Shown: one piece after another, positions 13,001 through 23,046 of the stretch
Numbering within the stretch: position 1 is the first letter of the stretch
Layout of the letters: the number at the start of each line of letters is the position of its first letter
NCBI GenBank assembly: GCA_030278955.1
Contig: JAOANR010000014.1
Location: 1,431,920 to 1,495,919 of the forward strand
DNA: 64,000 bases
Origin: Hygrophila difformis
Lineage: Eukaryota; Streptophyta; Magnoliopsida; Lamiales; Acanthaceae
Direction of reading: 5' to 3'
Translations under genes and position numbers: made by a program
The notes under the pieces: model-generated
What the model was told of the DNA's origin: nothing
The model's input: the letters and a program-made list of their open reading frames with translations, nothing else
The model's database searches: none

Positions 13001-16000
13001 TTTATATCAGCTGAAATACCTGTGAAATTTAGTTTACTCATGATTAATATGTGATGAAGATGCGATGAAGATTACCTCATGCCCACATATTTATATGTGA
13101 TGAAGATGAATTCACTCAGGATACAACAAGAAATGTAGTTTACGATAAAATCTTTAGAAGATTGTGATGTAAATTTTAATATAAGACTTAGTATTTATAT
13201 TTCAAATTTTATTTGTTCTTAATAAAATTTCAAATTAAATATAAATATTATTTATTATACTTAATTTTTAATACTTAATATAATTAATATAATTTCTCTG
13301 TTAGTTTTAATTTCATTATATTATATTATCATATATACACTCTCTTTCGAATATATATAACTCTTATATATTTATAATTTATTATTAATTCATTTAATAC
13401 ATATATATATAAACTACATAATTAACCCGTCGAGTCTCGATGTGTTACTTACTAGTAACAATATATATGATTAAATAAATCTCACATGACTAAATGTAAC
13501 AATAAAAATAAATATGATTAAATAATAAACTTTGATATTCTAAATGTAACAATAACAATAAACTTTGATACATCTCCTCTTACTATATCTTTTATCTTTT
13601 ATATATAACTATAATAAAATATTTGGTCAAAATTACTCGATAAATTGTACAGTGACAACTAAAACAAAACGGAGGAAATACTTTTTTATTTCATTTTATA
13701 GTATTACATTTTTAATTATTCACGAGATTTTATAAATAAAGAGAAATAAAAAAAATATACTAGTGTATTTATAGTATGGAAAGAGAAAAATAATTATGAG
13801 ATATATTAATATAATATACATTTCAAAATAATATTTAAAAAATATAATAATAGGTAAATTACGGTGATACTAATAGTTATTTTTAACCTTTATACTCCAT
13901 TCGCATCACGTAATTCACTACACATTTTTAACACCTAATATTGTCTAAAATTGTATATATAAAAATAAAAATATAAAAATTTGAAATTCTAAAACTATTC
14001 GATGAGAATGCTACAACATCTCCTTGACTATATTTTGTTTTATAAAGATGTGTTAAAAAATGAAATCAATGTCATTTGATTAAGAGTAACAACTATGCAA
14101 ATTTACATTCTGTTTAAAAACGGAGGGAGTATATGTTTATTTTTCCAAAATGTAGTAGTACTATACTAATTACTTCTATAATATACTCCTATGTGTGTGT
14201 GTATGTGTGTCGACGTAAGGAATGGAGACCATTAAGAAAATACTCACTCATTTTTCTAATTGTTGTAACATTTTGAAATTTGATATTGTTCATACACGCA
14301 CTTTGACTTAAAGTTTTATTATAGTCATACAAATTAAAATATAGCTGAGTGGGATTTTATTAGATTCGGAGGGGATATATTTTTTAGAAAACGGAGGGAG
14401 TATATATATATATATATTTTTTATAAATATTGATACATATATGTCGGCAAAGGTGTGTGGGAACTCAAGCAACATAAATTATAAAGGAGAATAAAGGGAA
14501 TGATAGGGGCCGGGTGGAAATCAAACCCCCAACCTATGATTGAAAAGTAGGAACATGTCCACTTTGGTCAAGTCCTATTCCCATTAAGAAAAATATATTG
14601 ATGTATTGTATAAGCTATATTTTTGCCCATATTAAAGGTGCTACATAAAATTTTATATTTAAAAAAAGAAAAAACAAAAAGCAAGGGTAGATGGTAAGAC
14701 CAATTAAATAATTTTTAAAAAAATTTATGAGACCAAAACAAGAAACTGAAACCAAAAATAATAATTTTTTCGAACGTTTATGTATTTTAGAACCGTTAAT
14801 CATTTATCTCTTTTCTTTCAATTCTATCATAGATTTTTTTCTTTCACCCCATTTAGTCATCTCCTTACCAAATCAATTATAATTCATCTTAATCTTATAA
14901 ATCAAGTCATCTTGCACAATTAATAAGAGACTACACAAAAAGACATGGTTGAATCATTTATAGCGACACATGAACAACCAGCATCCACGTTTGGATATAT
15001 GATACCCTATAATTTGGGGTTGCATCAAATAAATTTTTGAAAAGGGGCAGGAGGAATGATGGAGGATAAACGATTTTACAGATTCCAATTTTGCAAAAGA
15101 ATTAACAGAACACCGAAGCCAACAAAATTTCACAACATTCTACCCGCGGATCAGAATTGGAATAAAGCAGATCAGGAAAGACGTTCATATATATTCCAAT
15201 GGAATTGCTCCAAAACTTACCATCAATGAATTTTTTTTTTTTGGATGATCCATTAAAGATTTGGGAAAGGGGTTGTGGGAGCTCATGGGATTCGAACACA
15301 CAACCTGTAGTGGTAAGTCCCAACCCAACCATCAATGATTTTAAGACATCATATCGTATTATAAATGGTTTGTATACATTATACTATTATTATTTCTTCT
15401 TGTTATTAGATATATTTAGAAATTCATACTTGTACGGTTAGAGATTATCTTTTGAAAAGTTATTTAATTGGACTTGAAATGATTTAGGTCATTGTGATGA
15501 CTATAGGTTGCTTCAATTTTAATTTTCCGTTCTTACAAATTTTCTTAGGATGAGTGGAGACCAAAATGTGTGACAAGAATGGCCTTAACTGGGGTTGGGG
15601 ACTTACCCTAATGGTCAAGTCCCCCTTCTCTCAACCATAGGTTGGGAGTTTGATCCCCACTCGGCTTTCTATCCCCTCCACTTTATTCCTCTTTGTAATT
15701 TGTGTGGTTTGGGCTCCCACACACCTTTGCCGACACATGAGTGTCAATGTTTACCAAAAAAAAAAAGAATGGCCTTAACTGTCAGCGCTTATAGAAGTAT
15801 TTGTATTATCTCTTCTTTAAAAAAGAAAAAAAGAAAAGAAAAAAAAGAAACGACAGAGAAGATGAGCAGGAATTTCAAATTTGTCATCTTCACACCTATA
15901 ACCCTATTTTGCTCTTAACTAACTCCATATTTTAAGTAATATCCATAAAACAATATCAATATAAATTATATATATTCACATAAGTTTTTCTTCATTATTC

Positions 16001-18103
16001 GAAATTAATGAGGAGATATCACTCCCTTGATTCTCATAAAGTTATATTATTAATTATTTTTTCGGTGGTATGTAGTAATATTAATGATTTAAGTCGTCGT
16101 ATGCAAGAAAGATCTAGAAGACACATAGGTTTATCTATGTATTTACATGGGAACACAAATTACCTACATACTTTATATTTGTTTGTACCATTATATTTAC
16201 ATTAATGCTTGATAAGAGAGGTTGAGGACAAGGACTAGAATTCAACTTATTATCATAGAAGTATATATATATATATATATATAGCTTCAAAAGGTGTTTC
16301 AAGAAAGGTGAAGCATTTTTATGATGTTTGAAAGAGTGTAAAGATGTTATTATATATACCAAAGAGGCCGCAGAATCAAATATTTATAGTTTTTCAAGAA
16401 TCAAAGAGGTTATATATAACTTTATGAGTGTAAAGATGTTTGAAACTTTGGTTTTTCAAGAAAGGTGAAGCTCCCCTTTGTTTTTCAAGAAAGGTGAAGT
16501 TCCCAGCTGGCCACCACCCATTTCTCATGCCTTTAATGGCTCATCAAAAAAAATAATAAAAAAATCAAACAGTTTAAGGTTGTGTTATTCGAAAAAATAA
16601 TCAAATAGTTGGGAAGGCAACAAAATCTTAAACTGAAAAAATTTTAGGCTATGTTTAGGAAATAATTAGAGTTTGGAGTTTAGAGTCTGAAATTTGAAAT
16701 TAACGATGAAAATTAATTTTAAATTGGGATAAATATTGAAGAATGATGGTGTTTGAGTTGAAAATTAAAATTTAGAGATTGGAGTTTGAAAAATAAAAAA
16801 TCGGGGAGGGGTTGCCACTACAAGAAAAAAAGGAATCGCCGACCGAAATCGCCGACCGTCGACCGACAATACACGGGTCGGATTCCCCGACCGCTCCACC
16901 GACCGCATGCAGCGGTCGGTAAAAAGTAGCCGTTTTGGGCCCCCACTCAGAAACGACCAGGCTACCGACCGCAATTTGACTATTTGAATGAAAAATATTT
17001 ATTATTTATAGTTATTTTTAAATTCCAAACACTAAAGTTAATGTTTTTCACTTAGTTTAATTGTGACATTTTAGTCTCTCTGTATATATATATAAGTATA
17101 TAATTATTATAAATATGTTGATCACCCAAAAAAATATATCCCAGCCCCATGCACAATTCTATAGACAATAAATATACTGATCCCAAGGAACCATGTTTCC
17201 AGGTTGGGATATTTTACTCTAGAAAAATGGTCTCTTTCCGCAGGTTGGGAGGTATATACCTCCTAGATTTCTGAGCGTTTTTTGTAAAGGTTTTGAGAGT
17301 TACTAAAATACTACTACTTGACATTTAAACTTGCGTGCTTATAATTTCTTGCATTTCATTTTTCCTACAACAAGCTAAGATCCCTAGTTTTAGGTTTCAG
17401 CTTTGCTCCCCAGAAAATTCATACTTCTATATAGAGGAGTATTTGATAATAGTAATTAAAGCTTTATATACGACGGCATATAAAGCTGAAAAACAAATTA
17501 AATCGAAGCAATTGCGTATAAAAGCTGAAAAAATAAAATAGTAAGAATTGTATTTATCTGTTATGGTGGTGGTAAGAGCAGCATGCAATTCTGGGCGGTT
17601 GATTTGAATAGATCTGCAGCAAACACGGGAAGATTCATCAGAAAGTGTAATGAATCAATCTGTCTTGGTCTCTCCCAATGAATGAATGAATGTATGAGAA
17701 TGCATCCCCATGTGTACTAGAATGACTTTATATATATACTAATACTACATCTTTGTTTCAACACAACATTAATAGAATAATAATGTTATAATCTGACAAT
17801 GCCAAGTTAATGATGAACCAGGGGAGCGTGCAAGAATCAAGATGGATCATGGTGGATGAGAAAGAAAGGTGCATAAATGTAATTACTAAGGTAGATGAGA
17901 TGAGAGATGTATATATACTTGGGTGTGGAAGAGTAATGGAACAGTCTGCCAGCAGGTGAAAACACCATCACAGCAATTTCAACCTCGCACAGAATTGAGA
18001 GCTCCATTGCCTTCTTCATCAGGCCCTGTCTTCTCTTTGTGAATGTCACTTGCCTCGGTGCTGCTTCCTCGATTTTCTTCATCTTTATCTTCTTTCTCCC
18101 CAT
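7040..18103 (-). CDS. Predicted chimeric MADS-box protein with C-terminal RNase H-like domain
   Basis: Five minus-strand exons join in phase: 17919-18103, 8171-8243, 7990-8054, 7763-7862 and 7040-7678 (1062 nt, 353 aa). Exon sizes of 185, 73, 65 and 100 bp match the MIKC pattern (about 185/79/62/100). Exon 1 encodes a complete MADS domain ([13 protein letters not shown]... [16 protein letters not shown]). Exon 2 gives the I region. Exons 3-4 give the first part of a K domain with spaced leucines, most like SVP/AGL24-type K domains ([27 protein letters not shown]). The 42-bp K exons and normal C terminus are absent; exon 5 instead encodes 212 residues with an RVT_3-type RNase H-like fold. There the first catalytic Asp is Ala (KVNFAGA), the Glu is Ser (IASWMAA) and one Asp remains (LECDS), so nuclease activity is unlikely. 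The second ATG at 18103 is chosen because it gives the canonical MGR start; ATG 18118 is an alternative. The first intron is 9675 bp. Without a transcript, a split into two genes or a pseudogene remains possible. Confidence 0.72.
8887..9039 (-). mobile_element. tRNA-derived SINE with target-site duplication
   Basis: On the minus strand it starts AACCAACAGCAGTTGGTTTG and ends in CACCTAAAAAAATG, a form like plant Au-type SINEs. It is flanked by a perfect 14-bp direct repeat CGAAAATAATAAAC at 8873-8886 and 9040-9053. The intact duplication marks the borders and indicates a fairly recent insertion. Confidence 0.8.
11348..12530 (+). pseudogene. Helitron helicase-like transposase, broken
   Basis: Three open pieces (11348-11575, 11861-12079 and 12297-12530) encode consecutive parts of the Helitron_like_N region. 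They are separated by stop codons, frameshifts and what look like retained intron segments. Further remnants run on to about 13020. The pieces are in the order found in full-length plant Helitron proteins but cannot be read through. No functional product is expected. Confidence 0.75.
11538..11898 (+). repeat. Tandem duplication inside the Helitron
   Basis: Two copies with a 175-bp period begin at 11538 and 11713 with GTAAAAATGCAATCAGGTT. Each contains an intron-like stretch ending TTTGTTTCTCTTCTAG and an exon-like stretch beginning CAATGG.AAGCCAAA and ending GACCACTACAATC. The second copy continues into the intact coding segment; the first stops short. Confidence 0.8.
13521..13560 (+). repeat. 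Paralogous empty site of the Helitron
   Basis: Bases 13521-13552 repeat 9044-9075 exactly, the 32 bases to the left of the Helitron. The following TAACAATA equals the sequence to the right of the Helitron (13456 on). This local duplication therefore shows the uninterrupted target, with the element inserted between A and T. Confidence 0.85.
13895..14129. mobile_element. Stowaway-like MITE
   Basis: Left end TA|CTCCATTCGCATCACG and right end AAAAACGGAGGGAG|TA, with the TA duplication typical of Tc1/mariner-related MITEs. The interior is diverged. Confidence 0.6.
14243..14400. mobile_element. Stowaway-like MITE, shortened
   Basis: Ends are TA|CTCACTCATTTTTCTAA and TTTTAGAAAACGGAGGGAG|TA. The interior GTTCATACACGCACTTTGAC... 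block is shared with the copies at 20404 and 42836. At 158 bp it is an internal deletion form of the roughly 260-bp family. Confidence 0.75.
14440..14588 (-). mobile_element. SINE, same family as 15591
   Basis: On the minus strand it has an A-box-like GGACTTGACC, a B-box-like GGGTTTGATTTCC and the shared 3' part (CCCACACACCTTTGCCGACA), then an A/T-rich tail. It matches the 15591 copy along most of its length. Target-site duplications were not resolved, so the borders are approximate. Confidence 0.7.
15230..15327 (-). mobile_element. Short tRNA-derived SINE with target-site duplication
   Basis: On the minus strand it has a strong B box (GTGTTCGAATCCCA), then a tail CCAAAAAAAAAAAA. The 11-bp direct repeat ACCATCAATGA flanks it at 15219-15229 and 15328-15338. 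Confidence 0.78.
15591..15764 (+). mobile_element. tRNA-derived SINE with target-site duplication
   Basis: Begins GGGGTTGGGGACTTACCCTA, with A-box-like TAATGGTCAAGTCC and B-box-like GGGAGTTTGATCCCC, and ends in poly(A) after TTTACC. The 16-bp direct repeat AAGAATGGCCTTAACT flanks it at 15575-15590 and 15765-15780. It is the best-preserved member of the family in this window; others are at 14440 and 43861. Confidence 0.85.
16816..16975 (+). mobile_element. CACTA (En/Spm) transposon terminal fragment
   Basis: Starts with CACTACAAGAAAAAAAGG, the standard CACTA terminal sequence, followed by subterminal repeats of CCGACCG in both orientations (for example CCGACCGAAATCGCCGACCG). No matching opposite end TTTCTTGTAGTG was found up to the MADS exon, so this is a solo end or a badly truncated element. 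Confidence 0.75.
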
Positions 18104-18915
18104 TCTTCCTACACCCATCGATCACCGTTCCCCGGCCATACACACAAATACTAATAATTAAACTTTTTGTCTTTCTGTGTATATATAGATAGGTAAATAA
18201 CAAATGGTAGCAAGCAAAAATGTAAAACATTCAACCTTACACGATTATAAATTAAGCTAAGCCTTTTCTTTTGGTAAAGTTTGGTTTTCTTTTTCTTTCT
18301 TTCTTTTTTTTTGTTTTTTTTCAGTTTAAATCAGATATTTATTTTTGTTTTGCATTTTTGAATATGAAACGATCACGTTTCGAGTGTTTGACATATATGG
18401 AAAAGTGTACATCTTTAGCATTGATGATAACTTAGAGTCTTAGAGAACATTTTGGTATTTCCCCTCCTGTAAAATATAATAATGGAGGGAGTAAAAGTGG
18501 GTATGTAACAAAGATGGTTCAGAAAGAACAAATTAAAAACAAACTTGATGATCTAGATACTGATGAATGTATAATGCAGATCTATTCTCCATTCAAGGGA
18601 AAATAGGCACTCTAAAACACAAAGAAAGTAAAATCAGAGTTGAAAGTAAATAGCTACAAAAATTATCCTTTTCTTCTTCTAACTATTTTTGGAAAGGGCT
18701 TTCTGGATCCAAGTTTGTAAAATGATATATTGAGAAGCATTTTCACTTTAGCTGTTAAACCTCAAATTTTCTTTTTCCATATATTTATCCTATTGCCAGT
18801 GGTGTGAAGTGGTTTCTCAGTCAAACACATTGTTTTTCAAACACATTGAGACAAGCAACTAATGCGGTCAACTAGTCAAACCAGGTCACTCAAGTAGCTA
18901 ATCACTACTAATGTA

Positions 18916-19170
18916 TTCCCTCCGTAATTTAAAGAAAGCATAGTAAACACTATTCACTGAGTATCGTTTGATTCGATTTTTTAACACAGTTACATAAGAT
19001 AAAATATAGTCAACTGAGATGTCGTTATATTCGTCTAATCACATAGTTTTAGAATATTAAACTTTTATAATTTTTACTCTTATACAATTAGAGATATTAA
19101 TCGTTAAACATTTGCATTGGATTGCGTGAAAAATATGAAATGTTAACATCATTAAATTAAATTACGGAGG
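18916..19170. mobile_element. Stowaway-like MITE
   Basis: Left end TA|TTCCCTCCGTAATTTAA and right end TTAAATTACGGAGGAA, a clear inverted repeat. The interior has the family blocks (AACTTTTATAATTTTTACTC, GCATTGGATTGCG). Confidence 0.8.
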
Positions 19171-19962
19171 AATTACTAGTTAATTATTCAAGCCAGCTGG
19201 TCATTCAAGCAGCTAATAAAATAGTTAGTATAAACCGTATTAACTAACAACTAATTGGGAGACAAAAAGAAATTAATACGTCAAGTGATCTTCGGTGTGG
19301 TGAAACCCCTAGTTTAGTTTTGCACTTGAAGAAGAAAGGCCAGCTTAGGTTGATCTACCCAGCTCAGAGATCGAGTTGAACTTAAAAACCCTGCTCAAAC
19401 TCCAAAAACCCTATTATATTTGGATCTATGAATTTATAATTTTAAAAGTAAAATTAAAATAAACATGAAGAGATGGGTTCTCGCACGCAACAATATAATC
19501 TCCTCATCATCAGCACGTCGATGTTCTTTTCAAGGCAAACAAACAGAAAGTAGGTACTTTTAATTTTCATGGAAGCTAGTAACTCGAAACGATGAAAGTT
19601 TTGAAAAAAAGGGAAATTAAATACTATAAAATGAAGGCGATGAGGGCATACTAGTAGCTAGTAAAATTACCTAACCTCCAGCTGGAGCAAAAATGTGTAT
19701 CGGCAAGAAGCAAAGAAGATAGATATTGGCAGCGGCCAAACGCAGCAACTGTTTGTCAGCCGGCTTTGTACAAACAAACCACAAACAGTGGGTCAGCAGC
19801 ACTCAGCACTAATAATAATGTTGAAGAATAAAGGAAAGAAGAGAGAATTTTGGAATTTGGATGGGAGAGAGTGAGTGAAGACTGAAGAGTGGAGAGAAAG
19901 AGACTGGAATCTGGGAATACAGTAGTAGTAGTAGAATTACTATTGAAAAAAGAAAGCTGGAG

Positions 19963-20058
19963 GATTTTTAGGGGTTTTTTAGGACACGTGGGGCCGGACC
20001 CCGGAGAGCCGCAGGCCCTTGAGCAGTGAGATTTTTAGGGGTTTTTTAGGACACGTGG
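19963..20058 (-). promoter_or_regulatory. Duplicated 29-bp segment carrying G-box/ABRE
   Basis: A 29-bp sequence starting GATTTTTAGGGG and ending GGACACGTGG occurs without a mismatch at 19963-19991 and 20030-20058, 67 bp apart. Each copy contains CACGTG, the core bound by bZIP and bHLH factors. The site lies about 1.9 kb upstream of the MADS start codon and would be nearer the transcription start if the 5' UTR is spliced. Its link to that gene is inference. Confidence 0.5.
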
Positions 20059-20403
20059 CAGTCGGCAGTAGGAAGAAAGAAAGCTCACCCGTACGGTCTA
20101 GCTGGAGGATTACTTGTTACTTGGATTGGAAGCAGTGCAGTGAGAAGGAATCAAAATGGCGGAAGCAACACGCAGGAGGCCAGGCCATCAGGATAAACTA
20201 CAGCAGTAGTCGTCGTCGTCGTCGTCGTCGTCAGCAGCAGAGCGACGCGACAGGGCAGAACCGCCCACCCACACATTATAAGTACAAGAATGGATTACAC
20301 AGGCTAATAAAAATACTCTACCTTAAACTAGTGAAAGTAAGCTAATGAAAGTAAATTGGGTGGAATTTCATACACCAGTAATTACATCATATATATATAT
20401 ATA

Positions 20404-20664
20404 CTCCCTCCGTTTCTTAAAAGAATGTAAAATTGATAAATTTGAAACGGTTCACACACATACTTTGACTTAAAGTTTAATTATAGTTATACAAATCAAA
20501 ACATAGCCAAGTAAGATCTTGTTAAATTCACCTCGTCGAGTAGTTTTTAAATATCGAACTTTTAAAATTTTTACTTGTACCGAACTTGAATAATTAATGA
20601 ATTAAAATGTGCATTGCACTGCATGCTCTGTGGGTCCGTTGTAATTTTTAGAAAACGGAGGGAG
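20404..20664. mobile_element. Stowaway-like MITE, well preserved
   Basis: Left end TA|CTCCCTCCGTTTCTTAAAA, right end TTTTTAGAAAACGGAGGGAG. The 261-bp length and interior match the copy at 42836 closely. Confidence 0.88.
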
Positions 20665-21546
20665 TGTATATTTTCCTATGAAGTGTTTGATTTTAGGATT
20701 TATGATTTACTTAATTTATAAATATGATTTTATGTTATTTTTCATTTGTAAGTCCCCAACCCCCAATTGATTATTTAGATTTTAGATTATGGATAAATAA
20801 GTTTGATAAAAATAATTACTATAATAATTATAACAAATAATACAATAAATATAGAATAAAAATTGTTTAACATTTATTACATACTGATTTTTCGGGCACT
20901 TTAATTCTGAACCCTTTTTCTTATTAATACTTGACCTCAATCAATAATAAAAGTGGTTTGGAAAATTAAAAAATAAATAAATAAGTGTAGCTAGCAAGTA
21001 TTGCATGGAATTCCACCCACCATACTCCCTTTACGATTTCCAATGTTGGGTGTCTATTAGGGTGTTTATTTAGCACTACCTCTTATTTTTTCTCCTTTTG
21101 ATTTTTGTTTTACTCAAAAGTCATTTTCAATATTTTTAACTGTTTGTTTTGACTCTTTTTTTAAAAGAAAAGGTGAAGCCAAAGTTAAATTCAACTATTT
21201 TTCAAAGTTGGTACGGGTTTACTTTTTTTAAAAGGAGAAGTCATTTTGGAATAAAAATATAAAAATATCCCCATTTAAAATGAAATAAAATATATTATAA
21301 ATATCCTTGCAATATTTATGTCAATTTTAGTAATTTTAATATATCGAACGTCCTTCTACGTACAATTCATCCAAACATGTTTCCGTTGAACAACAACGTT
21401 AATAATATCAATCCAAACAATTATTTGAACTGCTTTTGCTTTTGAATTCACCTTCTCTCTCATTCTCTTTTTACTACCGTCTTCTCCTTTTATCAAAAGT
21501 CAAAACAAACATGCCATTAGCTCGTGTACTAGTAATACTATACTAT

Positions 21547-21686
21547 GCAAGGTTTTAAATATCGACGAAATTTCGATGAAAATTTTACCAAAAAAAATAT
21601 TATAGGTAAAATTTCGCTTCGATGTCTCCCGAAACCCGAAATTTCGCTCAAAATTTCAGAATTTCGGTGGATATTTAAAACAATGA
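21547..21686. repeat. Foldback element
   Basis: The left arm AAGGTTTTAAATATCGACGA and the right arm, which reads ATTGTTTTAAATATCCACCG on the other strand, form imperfect inverted ends of about 22 bp. The interior is rich in GAAATTTCG words that also pair. It is probably a small non-autonomous DNA transposon; the superfamily was not identified. Confidence 0.55.
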
Positions 21687-23046
21687 TACTATGGACTACA
21701 TGGAGAATTATTACTATTATTATTATTCTAACATGGAACCTGAAGCAACTCAAGGGAATTGCAGTTGTTCATCAGGTCCACTATAGTCTATCATCGTCTA
21801 TGCAGTCATCATCACCCTTTTTTTTTATTCTTCAGTCCCCACAAAGAGGAACAATTGGAATTTTTCGACAGACTGTATATGTATATATGGGAATGAGTGT
21901 CTACTTGGATCAGTGAACAAGCTTTAATTAGGCCACCATTGCCTCCTGCTACTATTCCCAAAGACCATCCCATGCCCATTTTACTTAATTCGCAAATATT
22001 CTCACAAAAATATCCACTTTTTCTTTACCTGTTTTTTGATATAAAAATCTTGTATGTAACCCTTATTAGATATCCATGAATGCGACCGCACGCACGTACA
22101 CATATATATATTGATTGTTCTCTGTGCAAGGCAACGGCGGATCCAGAAAATTTGATATTGATGTCACAAAATACAATGAAAGCTAGGTTAAAATTATGAA
22201 TTATAATTACAATACAAAAAACATAGAGAAAAATAAATTCTAATTGATAATTGTAAAGTCACCACAAAAAAATTGAGTGGTTGCACTAGGGCAAATCAAC
22301 ACAAATATAGAAAAAGTTTAAGATTAAAATAACAATTTCTATCAATCTTAAAGGTGTCTTGTGCCACCACCCCTTTAGACATAGATCGCCTATGATACTG
22401 GGTACATATTACAAACCCTACATTTCTTGTTCATAGGCCTTTACTCTCTCTCTGAAGCCTTTATTATTTACACAAATCAACAAACCTCTTGTATTGATAC
22501 CATAAAAGCAGAGATTTTTTTATGAAAGATTTTGACTTAGCATGATAAAACTAGCATGTAGTGATTCATTCCCACAAGTTTTATCCTTAATAACTGTCGA
22601 GGCCTAGTTCCAGAAACAACTACAAGCCTGTGTCCTAACTCCTAAAACTGAATGCTGAAGTTTACAACAATTTATGTATATACCACCAATGGGTTCTAAA
22701 CATACATGAATACAACACAAACTATCTGACGCAACCCATTCAACCGGTCTGATTGTGAATGTTGGTTTTTATTCCTCATTACGATCCTTATTTGACTGGG
22801 ATCCGGAGGAATTTACACACACGATTTTTGCTGTCTCTCCAAGTTCCACTATGGTTAGGATATAACTCCACTAGTGAAAGATTACATATTTATTCAGTAC
22901 CACATTTAATATAATGTAATTAAGCTCTTTGACAAAGAGTAGTCGCTTTTCAACTGCTAAGACCAGCAACTAAGTCCATTGTCCCAGCTGTATATGACTA
23001 TGAGCATCTGCATGGTGCGGTTTACCCTCATACAACAATATCATTG

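Larger units (their letters stand above)
9076..13455 (+). mobile_element. Degraded Helitron with intact ends
   Basis: The 5' end is A|TCTATATATTATTAAAA and the 3' end is CTAG|T. A hairpin (CGTCGA-GTC-TCGATG) ends 13 bases before the 3' terminus, as expected for plant Helitrons. Plus-strand fragments match Helitron transposases: CEYCHAKMW near 11150, [18 protein letters not shown] near 11430, a [14 protein letters not shown] segment near 11861, [20 protein letters not shown] near 12320, and a Rep-like GLPHAHILL remnant near 12930 followed by [15 protein letters not shown]. Frameshifts and stops break every domain, and no PIF1 helicase region is seen. The element is therefore non-autonomous now. 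A duplicated copy of its flank at 13521-13560 lacks the element and gives the empty site. Confidence 0.88.
8244..17918 (-). other. First intron of the MADS-RNase H gene, packed with transposons
   Basis: The donor at 17918 (AA|GTATAT) and acceptor at 8244 (CTTAAG|C) keep phase. At 9675 bp it is long, as first introns of many MIKC genes are. It carries SINEs at 8887, about 14440, 15230 and 15591, a Helitron at 9076-13455, Stowaway-like copies at 13895 and 14243, and a CACTA end at 16816. At 8764-8790 a tRNA B-box-like GGTTCGATTCCCC suggests one more SINE remnant. No other gene is seen inside it. Confidence 0.65.
18104..23046. other. Upstream region of the MADS gene and intergenic repeats
   Basis: No further gene is recognised. 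It holds the 5' UTR and promoter of the MADS gene, possibly with a 5'-UTR exon near 19674-19960 (a candidate minus-strand donor GTAATTTTAC at about 19673). It also holds Stowaway copies at 18916 and 20404, a duplicated G-box segment at 19963-20058, a GTC/CGT trinucleotide run at about 20210-20231, a foldback at 21547-21686, and A/T-rich sequence. From about 22400 to 23046 it probably contains the 3' UTR of the phosphatase gene. Confidence 0.55.

Noticed and set aside
17837..18118. MADS exon as a stand-alone short gene or solo pseudogene
   Set aside because: The frame runs into intron sequence after a proper donor at 17918, and the next MIKC-type exon with matching phase is present at 8243. 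A stand-alone reading wastes this evidence.
20357..21018. Possible transposon bounded by GGGTGGAATTTCAT and its near-complement
   Set aside because: Only 14 bp of inverted match and no target-site duplication; it also contains a separate complete MITE, so the pairing may be chance.
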